The notes beneath the pieces were generated by a model that ran no database searches, was not told the origin of the DNA, and saw only the letters and a program-made list of their open reading frames with translations. Below are positions 26,521 to 34,337 of a DNA stretch of 64,000 bases, one piece after another. Within the stretch, counting starts at the first letter, position 1, and the number at the start of each line of letters is the position of its first letter. Where the stretch lies: contig JAGNKU010000001.1 in the NCBI GenBank assembly GCA_017999985.1, positions 425,276 through 489,275 of the forward strand, written 5' to 3'. The position numbers were made by a program, and so were the translations under genes. Source of the DNA: Phycisphaerae bacterium. Its GTDB lineage: Bacteria > Planctomycetota > Phycisphaerae > UBA1845 > Fen-1342.

Positions 26521-26526
26521 GGCGGT

Positions 26527-26532
26527 ATTCTA
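26527..26532 (-). promoter_or_regulatory. Possible -10 element of the glycosyltransferase gene (leaderless)
   Basis: TAGAAT on the minus strand, 6 nt before the ATG at 26520. No ribosome site fits in this space, and no clear -35 was found. Confidence 0.35.
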
Positions 26533-26616
26533 GAGGTAATCGGCGCGCTGGCCAAGCCGGCCCCGCGCGGCGTGCAACACGCGCGGGTCGAGACGTGCAC
26601 GCACTGGCGGCGCTCG

Positions 26617-26862
26617 CTATTTCTTCAGGTGCCGACCGATAAACTCCGCCGCATTGTCGACGGACTGGACTGCCAGCGCCTGCTCGCGATCCATCTCGAT
26701 CTTGAATTCGGCCTCGAACGCCGTCACCAGTTCGACGCTCTGGACCGACTCCGCCCCCAGGTCGAAGACGAAGTTGTCGGTGGGCTTGATGTCGGCCGGA
26801 TCGAGCCCCAGCACGCGGGCCGTGACGGCGATGACACGATTCAGTACGTCCTTGTCTGCCAT
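26617..26862 (-). CDS. Acyl carrier protein
   Basis: An 81-residue acidic helical protein with the phosphopantetheine site F-D-L-G-A-E-S-V (Ser39; Asp-Ser-Leu is usual, here Glu-Ser-Val). Family members carry acyl chains as thioesters. It is not next to fatty acid synthesis genes, which suggests a dedicated ACP. The upstream neighbour is an NDP-forming acyl-CoA synthetase (40 bp away) and the downstream one a glycosyltransferase, so it may supply an acyl group for a glycan or lipid. GGGAGAG precedes the ATG at 26862; the longer frame has no support. Confidence 0.93.
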   Translation of the reverse strand: MADKDVLNRVIAVTARVLGLDPADIKPTDNFVFDLGAESVQSVELVTAFEAEFKIEMDREQALAVQSVDNAAEFIGRHLKK

Positions 26863-26902
26863 GGCACACTCTCCCAGCAGCGCCGCCGCGGCGCCGTCGT
26901 GG

Positions 26903-29098
26903 TCAGTTCTGCGGAACTCCGTTGCTGTCCAACCGGATGCGCACGTCCGCCACGTGGCAGCCCTGTCCAACCGGATGCACGATCAGGGGGTTGATGTCGA
27001 GCTCGGCAATTCTTGGGAAATCACTGGCCAGCTGGCTCAGGCGCCGCAGCGCATCCTCCACCGCCGCCAGGTCGCTCGGCGGCTCGCCGCGCACGCCGTG
27101 GAGCACCGCCGAGCAGCGCAGCTCGCGGACCATCTTGCTGGCCGCCCCCGACCGGATCGGCACGATGCGGAACGTCACGTCCTTGAACGCCTCGACGTAG
27201 ATCCCGCCCAGGCCGCACATCAGCATGTGCCCAAAGGTCTGGTCCCGGTTGATGCCCAGGATCAGCTCCTTGCCCGCGGGAATCATGTGCCGCACGATGA
27301 CGCCCTGCAACTCGACCGGCTCCGGCCGGCTGCGCAGCGCGTCGCGCATCGCACTGTACGCCGCACGCACCTCCGCCGCGCTCGCCAGGTTCAACCACAC
27401 GGCCTTCGCCTCGAACTTGTGCAGGATGCTCGGCGCCACCCCGCGCAGCACGACCGGGTAACCGCAGCGCTCGGCGGCGGCCACCGCGTCCTCGGGCGAT
27501 TGCGTGAAGGCGTGCGCAACGAGCGGGAAGCCGTACGCCGCCAGCACTTCCAGGGCCTGCGGCTCCAGCAGGTAGCCGTCCGGGGCCGGATCAATCACCC
27601 GCGCGGCGCGGGCCCGATCGACGTCCGGGTAGACCTGGATCTCCGTCACCTCGCGCTCCAACCAGCGGCGATACCAGACGGCGTGGGCCATCGCCTCCAC
27701 CGCCCACTCCGGCAGCACGTAGTGCGGTATGCCCTGCCGCTGCAGGATGCCGATGCCCGGGGCCACGTCCCGCGCCCCCATGAACGAGCACGACAGCGCC
27801 TTGCCGCTGTCGGCGTAACGCTCCTTGATCCGACACACCGTCTGCGCGATGGACTGGATGTTCGTCATCGACTGCGGCGTGAGAATCACCAGCACCTGGT
27901 CCACCCCGGGATCCTGGAACACCGCGTCGAGCGCCGCCTCGTAGCGGTCGTCACGCGCGTCGCCGATCACGTCAATCGGGTTCTTCATGTTCGCGGCGGC
28001 CGGCAGCGCCTTCTTCAGCGCCGCGGTCGTCGCCGGCGTGAACCGCGCCAGCTCCAGCCCGCGCTCGATCGCGGCGTCGGTCGCCATCACGCCGGGGCCG
28101 CCGGCGTTGGTGACGATCGCGATGCGGTTGCCGCGCGGCAGCGCCTGGTACGCCAGGAGCTGCGCGGTGTTGAACATCTCCTCGATCGACCCGCAGCGCA
28201 CGATGCCCGACTGGTCAAACACGCCGTGGCAGACCTCCGCGCTGGCGGCCAGCGCGCCCGTGTGCGACTGGGCGGCGGCCGCGCCGGCGGCCGTCCGGCC
28301 GCCCTTGATGGCCAGGATCGGCTTCGAGTTGCTGCGTTTGCCGGTGATCTCGCGGGCCACGCGCATCAGGTCGCGGCCCTGCGTGATGCTCTCCAAGTAC
28401 ATCAGGATGACCGACGTGTCGGGGTCGTCCGCCAGGTAGCGCAGCAGGTCGACCTCGCCCACGTCCGCCTTGTTGCCCAGGCTGACGAATTTTGAGAAGC
28501 CGATGCCCTTGCCGGCCGCGTAATCCAGCACCGCCGTGCACAGCGCTCCGCTCTGCGACAGAAACGCGATGCGCCCGGTGGCGGGCATCGCCCGCGCAAA
28601 GCTGGCGTTCAGCCGCACCTTCGGCTCGGTATTGATCACGCCCAGGCAGTTCGGCCCGATCAGCCGCATGCCGGCCTCGGCCGCGAGCGCCTGGATGCGC
28701 TGCTCGCGCGCCAGCCCGGCCGGGCCGACCTCGCGAAAACCGGCCGAGATGATGATCGCTGCCCGGATGCCCTTATCGACGCACTGCTTGAGGGCCTGCT
28801 CACACACGTTGCCCGGAAAGACCAGGATGGCCAGGTCGACCGGGTCCGGTATGTCCAGCACGTAGTCGTACGCCCGCACGCCCGCGATGTGCTTCTTGCG
28901 CGGCGCGACCGGGTACACGACGCCGTTGAAGCGGCTGTCGAGCAGGTTGACGAAGATGTCGTGTGGCACGGTGCCGGGCGAGTTGGTCACGCCCAGCACG
29001 GCGATCGACGTGGGCTTGAAGATGGCGTCCAGCCCACTCGGACGCGTGTCCCCCGCGCGGGTTGACGGCGCGGCGGTCGTGGATGGGGTCGTACTCAT
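26903..29098 (-). CDS. NDP-forming acetate/acyl-CoA synthetase (CoA-binding, succinyl-CoA ligase-like and ATP-grasp domains)
   Basis: A 731-residue cytosolic enzyme of the ADP-forming acyl-CoA synthetase superfamily with fused subunits: CoA-binding Rossmann domain (about 22-150, G-V-T-N-S-P-G), flavodoxin-like ligase domains (about 160-470) with the phospho-His loop S-H-T-G-A-L-A (His279), and an ATP-grasp_5 domain (about 500-720). No GNAT domain is attached, unlike Pat-type protein acetyltransferases. Such enzymes interconvert acyl-CoA + ADP + Pi with acid + CoA + ATP, or may be pseudo-synthetases. It lies between the nucleotidyltransferase and the ACP gene in one operon with gaps of about 40 bp. 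Acetate from amino-sugar deacetylation is one possible substrate. Confidence 0.93.
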   Translation of the reverse strand: MSTTPSTTAAPSTRAGDTRPSGLDAIFKPTSIAVLGVTNSPGTVPHDIFVNLLDSRFNGVVYPVAPRKKHIAGVRAYDYVLDIPDPVDLAILVFPGNVCEQALKQCVDKGIRAAIIISAGFREVGPAGLAREQRIQALAAEAGMRLIGPNCLGVINTEPKVRLNASFARAMPATGRIAFLSQSGALCTAVLDYAAGKGIGFSKFVSLGNKADVGEVDLLRYLADDPDTSVILMYLESITQGRDLMRVAREITGKRSNSKPILAIKGGRTAAGAAAAQSHTGALAASAEVCHGVFDQSGIVRCGSIEEMFNTAQLLAYQALPRGNRIAIVTNAGGPGVMATDAAIERGLELARFTPATTAALKKALPAAANMKNPIDVIGDARDDRYEAALDAVFQDPGVDQVLVILTPQSMTNIQSIAQTVCRIKERYADSGKALSCSFMGARDVAPGIGILQRQGIPHYVLPEWAVEAMAHAVWYRRWLEREVTEIQVYPDVDRARAARVIDPAPDGYLLEPQALEVLAAYGFPLVAHAFTQSPEDAVAAAERCGYPVVLRGVAPSILHKFEAKAVWLNLASAAEVRAAYSAMRDALRSRPEPVELQGVIVRHMIPAGKELILGINRDQTFGHMLMCGLGGIYVEAFKDVTFRIVPIRSGAASKMVRELRCSAVLHGVRGEPPSDLAAVEDALRRLSQLASDFPRIAELDINPLIVHPVGQGCHVADVRIRLDSNGVPQN

Positions 29099-29140
29099 CG
29101 CGTTTGCCTGTCCTCCGGTTTCAGACGCCCAGGCGTCGCC

Positions 29141-30397
29141 TCAGCGCGCCGCATGCGTTTTCATCGCCCGCCGCACGTGCGCATCACGGTCGGCGGCGGT
29201 CAGCTCGAACACGTGTCGCAACAGTTTTTCGTCGGCTTCGGTCAGTTGCACCTTGCGGCGCGACAGCGCCACGCGGGCCGTGTCGATCAGGGGGTTGAGC
29301 CCGAAGCCCTTGTTCACCGCGCCGTTCAGGAACCACGCGAACGGCGGGATGTACTTCGGCAGCGGCGCACCGGTCGCGACCAGAATTGCCATCGTCCCGA
29401 TGATCGACCCGGTGTTCAGCAGAGTGCCGATGCTAGTCTTGACGTGATCGGCAATGAAACTGCCGACCTTGGTTGAGCCGGTGTCGATTGTCTTGCCGCC
29501 CTGCAGCACGCTCACCGTGCTGTAGTCGTTCTTCAGGTCGCTGTTGGTCGTCAGCGCGCCGAGGTTCACCCACTCGCCGACGTACGCGTGCCCGAGAAAA
29601 CCGTCGTGGTACTTGTTCGAGTAGCCGTGGATGATGCTCTCCTCGACCTCCCCGCCTACGCGGCACATCGGGCCGATGCTGCAGCCTTCACGCACCTTCG
29701 CACCGAGCAGGATGCTCCCCGGGCCGACGTAGCAGGGCCCCTCGATGCGCGTGTAGGGGTGCACCTCGCACCTGGCCTCGATCGTCACCGGGCCGTTGCG
29801 CGTGTCGATGCACACGAACGGATGCACCTCGGCCCCCGCCGCCACGTAGACCTGCTCGCGCGGGCCGAACACCACCGCCGACTCGTGCACCTGGCCCTCG
29901 ATCCCGTGTCTGCCGGCGGCAACGAAGTCCGCCTTCAACTCGTCCGGGTTCGCCAGCATGACGTGCCAGATGTAGTCGAACCACGCCCCGCCATAGTCCG
30001 CGCGCTCGGCCTGCCTCGCCGCCGCAACCAGGCCCGCATAATCGCGGATCGCGGTCACGTCCGCGGTCGTCCGCCAGACCGCCAGCTGGTCGTCGTGCCA
30101 TTGTGCGACTTTCGGCTGCGGCGGTTTCCATTGCGTTCCGCGCACGCGCGCGTTGACGAACAGCACTTCCTCGCCGCGGCAGCCGGACAGGTCGTTCACG
30201 GCGACGCCTTTGCAGCGCGCCGCCAGCGTCGGGGCCAGGTAGTCGCGCGCCAGCAGCGCCGCCACGGGCGCGCCGGCCGCGCGCGCGATCTTGGCGGCCA
30301 GCGTGGTCGCCCCGCTCTTCAGCTCAAAAACGCCGCGCACCCAGACGAGCGGCAAGAAACGGCCGAACTGGTCATCCTCGAAGATCACAAGCTTCAT
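29141..30397 (-). CDS. Sugar nucleotidyltransferase (NTP_transf_4) with left-handed beta-helix, GlmU-like
   Basis: This 418-residue protein has an N-terminal domain of the NTP_transf_4 type (M-K-L-V-I-F-E-D-D, about 1-180), which lacks the classic G-x-G-T-R-M loop of GlmU, and a hexapeptide-repeat acyltransferase-like helix (about 190-370; R-I-E-G-P-C-Y-V-G-P-G and T-K-V-G-S-F-I-A-D-H). Bacteroidete relatives are annotated as GlmU-like sugar-phosphate nucleotidyltransferases, but the reaction is not proved. It may link salvaged glucosamine-phosphate to UDP-sugars. The start at 30397 has GGAGAG 5 nt upstream. It lies 53 bp after the ROK gene and 42 bp before the acyl-CoA synthetase, so it belongs to that operon. 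Confidence 0.85.
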   Translation of the reverse strand: MKLVIFEDDQFGRFLPLVWVRGVFELKSGATTLAAKIARAAGAPVAALLARDYLAPTLAARCKGVAVNDLSGCRGEEVLFVNARVRGTQWKPPQPKVAQWHDDQLAVWRTTADVTAIRDYAGLVAAARQAERADYGGAWFDYIWHVMLANPDELKADFVAAGRHGIEGQVHESAVVFGPREQVYVAAGAEVHPFVCIDTRNGPVTIEARCEVHPYTRIEGPCYVGPGSILLGAKVREGCSIGPMCRVGGEVEESIIHGYSNKYHDGFLGHAYVGEWVNLGALTTNSDLKNDYSTVSVLQGGKTIDTGSTKVGSFIADHVKTSIGTLLNTGSIIGTMAILVATGAPLPKYIPPFAWFLNGAVNKGFGLNPLIDTARVALSRRKVQLTEADEKLLRHVFELTAADRDAHVRRAMKTHAAR

Positions 30398-30450
30398 ACA
30401 ACTCTCCGCAGTTGTCAGCTTTCTGCGCGCCGGCGCGTGCGGCCAGCGCG

Positions 30451-31674
30451 TCAGGCAAACGCCAGCACGCCGCGCGGGTTGGCCCAGAACCGCTGGCACA
30501 CCTCCGCGGCGCCGCCCACGGCCCGGTCCTGGGTCAGAACCTCACCCTGCACGACCTTCAGATCACGCTTGTCCCAGTCCAGCACCATGCGGCGCAGGAT
30601 CCGCTGGAACTCGCGCCGCAGCGGCGCGTTGTCCTGGAACATGTAGCCGCCCAACACCAGCACCTGGGGGTCGTAGGCCGCGACGGCCATCGCCGCCCCC
30701 AGCGCCAGGTAATTCGTCGTCTGCGCCAGGAGCGCCGCCAGCGGATGCTGGCCGTCCCGCGGGCGCGACTTGTACGCCGCCCGCACCAGTTCGGCCGTCG
30801 TCTCGCCATCCGGTTCACGCAGCAGCTTCTGCAGCGGCTCCGGCACCGCGGCCCGCGGCAGGCGCCGCAGCGCCGCGCACAGCGCCGGCCCGGACGCGAC
30901 CGCCTCCAGGCAGCCGTTGTTGCCGCAGGCACAGCGCGCCCCGCCCGGCGCCACCACCACATGGCCGATCTCGCCCGCGCGCTGCGTCGCCCCGGCCAGC
31001 GGCTGACCACGCTGCACAAACCGGGCGCTGATCCCGCGGCCAACGTGGTAATAGACCAGGCTGTTCGCTTCGCGCCCCGCGCCGAGCAGCGCTTCCGCCG
31101 CCGCGTTCATCGTCGTCGAGGCACCCTGCACCAGTACCTCGCAGCCGTAGCGCGTGGCCAGCCGCTGGCGGAAGGGCACGTTGTGCCAGCCCAGCGCCGC
31201 GCACGTCACCACCACGCCGCGCTCATCCACGGCGCCGTTGATGCCCGCCCACAACCCGAGCAGGTCCGGCACGCCGAACCCCACCCGCGACAGCACGCCG
31301 CGCAGGTTGAGGTCGATCTGGTCCGCCACCGCCGACGGAGAGTGCTCGTCGGCCAGCCGCGCGGACACGTGATCCAGCAGGGTGCCGTCCGCCCCGACGA
31401 CCGCGCAGTGCAGGTCGGAGGCCGCGATGTCCACGCCGGCGAAGCAGCCGACGTTGCGGTTGACGGCCAGCAGGATCGCCGGCCGGCCGCGGCCCCCGCC
31501 GGCCTGCCCGACGCGCTCCAGCCAGCCCGAGGTCAGCAGGCGCTGCACGGCCCCGTTGACCGTCGAGCGCTGCCGGCCGATCTGCTCGGCGAGCTTGCGC
31601 TGGGGGGTCGCGCCCAGGCGCTGGATGACTTGCAGCACGGACCAGTCCATCGGTCGAACTTTCGCGTGGGGCAT
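30451..31674 (-). CDS. ROK-family transcription regulator (NagC-like)
   Basis: A 407-residue protein with an N-terminal winged helix-turn-helix (about 12-70, Q-R-K-L-A-E-Q-I-G-R-Q-R-S-T-V-N) and a ROK sugar-binding domain holding the zinc motif C-A-C-G-N-N-G-C-L-E. Related regulators (NagC, Mlc, XylR) sense amino sugars or sugar phosphates. It is divergent from nagB across 195 bp, the classic layout for autoregulation and control of nagB. The effector is likely GlcNAc-6-P, GlcN-6-P or MurNAc-6-P (inference). The ATG at 31674 has only a weak ribosome site; 31650 is the next in-frame ATG. It heads the operon that continues to the sugar kinase at 23574. Confidence 0.92.
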   Translation of the reverse strand: MPHAKVRPMDWSVLQVIQRLGATPQRKLAEQIGRQRSTVNGAVQRLLTSGWLERVGQAGGGRGRPAILLAVNRNVGCFAGVDIAASDLHCAVVGADGTLLDHVSARLADEHSPSAVADQIDLNLRGVLSRVGFGVPDLLGLWAGINGAVDERGVVVTCAALGWHNVPFRQRLATRYGCEVLVQGASTTMNAAAEALLGAGREANSLVYYHVGRGISARFVQRGQPLAGATQRAGEIGHVVVAPGGARCACGNNGCLEAVASGPALCAALRRLPRAAVPEPLQKLLREPDGETTAELVRAAYKSRPRDGQHPLAALLAQTTNYLALGAAMAVAAYDPQVLVLGGYMFQDNAPLRREFQRILRRMVLDWDKRDLKVVQGEVLTQDRAVGGAAEVCQRFWANPRGVLAFA

Positions 31675-31754
31675 TTTATTCCATTCCGAATCTATTCCCG
31701 ACCCGGAACCCATCCATCCTAGAGATTCCGAGTTTTGCCTGCAAGAACGGCCGC

Positions 31755-31782
31755 TTGATTTTGTACCGAACCCGTATTAAAT
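31755..31782 (+). promoter_or_regulatory. Possible nagB promoter
   Basis: TTGATT at 31755-31760 and TTAAAT at 31777-31782 are 16 bp apart, about 90 bp before nagB. This is the most AT-rich stretch of the ROK/nagB gap; a ROK operator was not identified. Confidence 0.35.
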
Positions 31783-31869
31783 TGCGTCTTCGCGGCGCGC
31801 GGCCGCCCCGGGTGGCGACGGCGGCGCCGCGCCGCCAACCCCGTCACGACCACAAGGAGCACGCGCCGT

Positions 31870-32670
31870 ATGGAAATCATCATCACCGAAACCTACGAAG
31901 AACTCTCGCGCCTCGCGGCCGACATGATCGAGCGGCAACTGCTCCGCAAACCCAGCAGCGTGCTTGGCCTCGCCACCGGCTCGACCCCCGTCGGCCTGTA
32001 CCGCGAACTCGTGCGGCGGCACAAGGAGACCGGGCTCGATTTCTCGAAGGTGATCACCTTCAACCTCGACGAGTACCTCGACCTGTCGCCCTCGCACCCA
32101 CAGAGCTACCGGTACTTCATGGACCAGAACCTGTTCCACCATATTAATGTGGACCCCAAGAACATACACGTCCCCTACGGCCACGCCGGCGAGGTCGAGG
32201 AGTTCTGCGAGTGGTACGAGTCGGAGATCAAGCGGGCTGGCGGCATCGACATCCAGGTGCTGGGGATCGGCGCCGACGGTCACATCGCGTTCAACGAGCC
32301 CGGTTCGTCGCTCGGCTCCCGCACCCGCCTCAAGACCCTCACCCGCCAGACCATCGAAGATAACGCGCGCTTCTTCGACAACCCCGAGGAAGTCCCGCGC
32401 TTCGCCATCACCATGGGCGTCGGCACCATTCTCGAAGCCCGGGAGATCCTCATCCTCGCCAACGGCGCCAAGAAGGCCGAAATCGTCGCCGAGGCGCTGG
32501 AAGGCCCCATCACCGCCCAGGTGTCCGCCAGCGCCCTCCAGATGCACCGCCACGTCACGGTCATCGTCGATGCCGCGGCCGGCGCCAAGCTCAAGCGCGC
32601 AGACTACTACCGCTGGATCTTCCAGGAAAAGAAACGCCTCATCCCGCGCCTGATCGGCAAGGTGACCTGA
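31870..32670 (+). CDS. nagB: Glucosamine-6-phosphate deaminase
   Basis: A 266-residue enzyme that turns glucosamine-6-P into fructose-6-P and ammonia, feeding amino sugars into glycolysis. Conserved parts include L-A-T-G-S-T-P-V-G-L-Y, F-N-L-D-E-Y-L-D, L-G-I-G-A-D-G-H-I-A-F-N-E-P-G-S-S and the lid-like T-R-x-T-I-E-D-N-A-R-F-F. Length is normal for NagB. An AAGGAG site is 8-9 nt before the ATG. It is divergent from the NagC-like gene. The deacetylase NagA, which would join MurQ to NagB, is not in the window. Confidence 0.97.
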   Translation: MEIIITETYEELSRLAADMIERQLLRKPSSVLGLATGSTPVGLYRELVRRHKETGLDFSKVITFNLDEYLDLSPSHPQSYRYFMDQNLFHHINVDPKNIHVPYGHAGEVEEFCEWYESEIKRAGGIDIQVLGIGADGHIAFNEPGSSLGSRTRLKTLTRQTIEDNARFFDNPEEVPRFAITMGVGTILEAREILILANGAKKAEIVAEALEGPITAQVSASALQMHRHVTVIVDAAAGAKLKRADYYRWIFQEKKRLIPRLIGKVT

Positions 32671-32741
32671 TCCGCCCAGGCGCCGCGCACCACAGCACGC
32701 ACCGGCCGCAACCAGCCGCTGGTCACGACCGGCGCGCCCGC

Positions 32742-32747
32742 TACAAT
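32742..32747 (+). promoter_or_regulatory. -10 element of the M14 peptidase gene (leaderless)
   Basis: TACAAT lies 6 nt before the ATG at 32754, which would place transcription start at or next to the start codon. No ribosome site is present. Confidence 0.45.
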
Positions 32748-32753
32748 GTGCCC

Positions 32754-33638
32754 ATGTCGCCCGCATACCCCCCGCTGCTGCGTTCCAGCTACTCCGTGCG
32801 CACCCGCGCGGCCGCCCTGCTCTGCCTGGCCGCCGGCCTAGCCGCGGGCTGTGCCGCCCCCCCGCCCCGTAAGGTGATCACGCCGCCCCCCACTCCCCGC
32901 ATCGTCAGCACCCCGGCACCCGTGCCCGTCGCCACGCCGCCGCCCGAACTGCCCGCCCGCCCGGTCGTGCAGCGCTTCGAGATCGGCCGCTCCGTCCGCG
33001 GCACCCCACTCGTCCTCGAGGTCTTTGGCAACGGCCCCGAGCGCATCTTCATCTTCGGCGGCATCCACGGCAACGAACCGACCAGCGCCGCGCTCGCGCG
33101 CCGCCTAAGCGCGCACCTGCGCGAAAACCCCGACGCCGGCGCCGGCTGCACCATCGGCATCCTCGCCGAAGCCAACCCCGACGGCCTGGCCGCGGGCACA
33201 CGCGACAACGCTTCCGGCGTTGACCTCAATCGCAATTTCCCCGCCCGGAACTGGCGCGCCGGCCGCGGCGCGCGCGGCCCCCACGGCGCTACCCCCGGCA
33301 GCGAGCCCGAGACGCAGGCGATCCTGCGCGCCTTCGACTACCTCCGGCCCAGCCGCAGCATGGCCATCCACTCCATCGGCCGCGGCCGCCACTGCAACAA
33401 TTACGACGGGCCGGCGGCCCCGCTCGCGCAACGCCTGGCCCGGCACAACGGCTATCCGGCCCGCGCCACCATGGGCTACGACACGCCCGGCAGCTTCGGC
33501 AGTTGGGCCGGCGTCGATCGCAACGTCCCGACGATCACCCTCGAGCTCCCCCGCGACGCAACCGCGGCCGACTGTTGGCGCGACAACCGCGCCGCCCTGC
33601 TCGAATTCATCCGCACCACAACCACCGCGGCGGAATAG
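32754..33638 (+). CDS. M14-family zinc peptidase, murein peptide amidase (MpaA)-like lipoprotein
   Basis: A 294-residue lipoprotein (lipobox L-A-A-G-C, Cys33) with a proline-rich linker (35-75) and an M14 domain. The zinc ligands are His105 and Glu108 (I-H-G-N-E) and His206 (A-I-H-S-I), with substrate Arg160 (D-L-N-R-N-F) and catalytic Glu264 (T-L-E-L-P). The short size and G-G-I-H-G-N-E wording resemble MpaA, which removes the gamma-D-Glu-Dap bond of murein tripeptides; succinylglutamate-desuccinylase-like enzymes are the alternative. Unlike E. coli MpaA it is exported, so it may trim peptides outside the cytosol. It lies 83 bp after nagB with its own -10 element. Confidence 0.82.
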   Translation: MSPAYPPLLRSSYSVRTRAAALLCLAAGLAAGCAAPPPRKVITPPPTPRIVSTPAPVPVATPPPELPARPVVQRFEIGRSVRGTPLVLEVFGNGPERIFIFGGIHGNEPTSAALARRLSAHLRENPDAGAGCTIGILAEANPDGLAAGTRDNASGVDLNRNFPARNWRAGRGARGPHGATPGSEPETQAILRAFDYLRPSRSMAIHSIGRGRHCNNYDGPAAPLAQRLARHNGYPARATMGYDTPGSFGSWAGVDRNVPTITLELPRDATAADCWRDNRAALLEFIRTTTTAAE

Positions 33639-33701
33639 CCGCCGGTGCACCCGTTCCCTGCTCAGTGAAGGGCGGGGTGGGGAGTACGTCGCCTGCGCAG
33701 G

Positions 33702-34316
33702 CTAATCGAGCGCCGGCAGGTACGGCTGCAGTCGCTCCGTGAACAGCGCATAGCCCGCGTCGTTCAGATGCAGCCCATCTTCCGTCAAATCGCGGCGCAG
33801 CTCGCCCGCGTCGCTCACCACCACACTGTGGAAGTCCAGGTGTGCACATCCGTACGCATCGGCTAGCCGCGCGACGTGCGGGTTGAGCTGCCGCACGAAC
33901 GGATTGAGCCCTGCGTACGGCCCCGTCGTCGGCAGCACGTTCACCACCAGCAGCGGCACCCGCGGCAACCGCTCGCGAAGCGCCATCAGCACGCGCTCGT
34001 ACGCATCGATGATCGCATCCATCGGCGGCTCGCCGTTCCGCCACAGCTCGCCCAGATCGTTCGCGCCGTTCTCGAACAAGATGAACCCCGGCGCGCAGCG
34101 GAACACGCTCAAATCCAGCCGCCGCAAAATGCCGCGCGGGCCGATCCCCAGCCGATCGGACACGATGCCGCGATTCACGATGTTCCGCCCGGGCAGAAAC
34201 CGCTTCGTGTCGTACCACTCCAGGTGCGACGAGCCCAGCAGGACGATCCCGCCCGGCGTAACCGTCTCGCCCGCAAACTGCCGCATGCGCTCGTAATCGT
34301 GCTGCTCGGCGTCCAT
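33702..34316 (-). CDS. SGNH/GDSL-type esterase
   Basis: A 204-residue hydrolase with SGNH blocks: I (L-L-G-S-S-H, nucleophile Ser), II (N-R-G-I-V-S-D), III (E-N-G-A-N-D) and V (D-G-L-H-L). Such enzymes remove acyl groups from sugars, lipids or murein. No signal peptide is seen, so the enzyme is probably cytosolic. The ATG at 34316 follows AGGGA by 6 nt; a GTG at 34331 is possible. It is 21 bp downstream of the SpoIID/LytB gene and likely cotranscribed. Confidence 0.9.
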   Translation of the reverse strand: MDAEQHDYERMRQFAGETVTPGGIVLLGSSHLEWYDTKRFLPGRNIVNRGIVSDRLGIGPRGILRRLDLSVFRCAPGFILFENGANDLGELWRNGEPPMDAIIDAYERVLMALRERLPRVPLLVVNVLPTTGPYAGLNPFVRQLNPHVARLADAYGCAHLDFHSVVVSDAGELRRDLTEDGLHLNDAGYALFTERLQPYLPALD

Positions 34317-34337
34317 CCTCAGTCCCTGCACCGCCGG

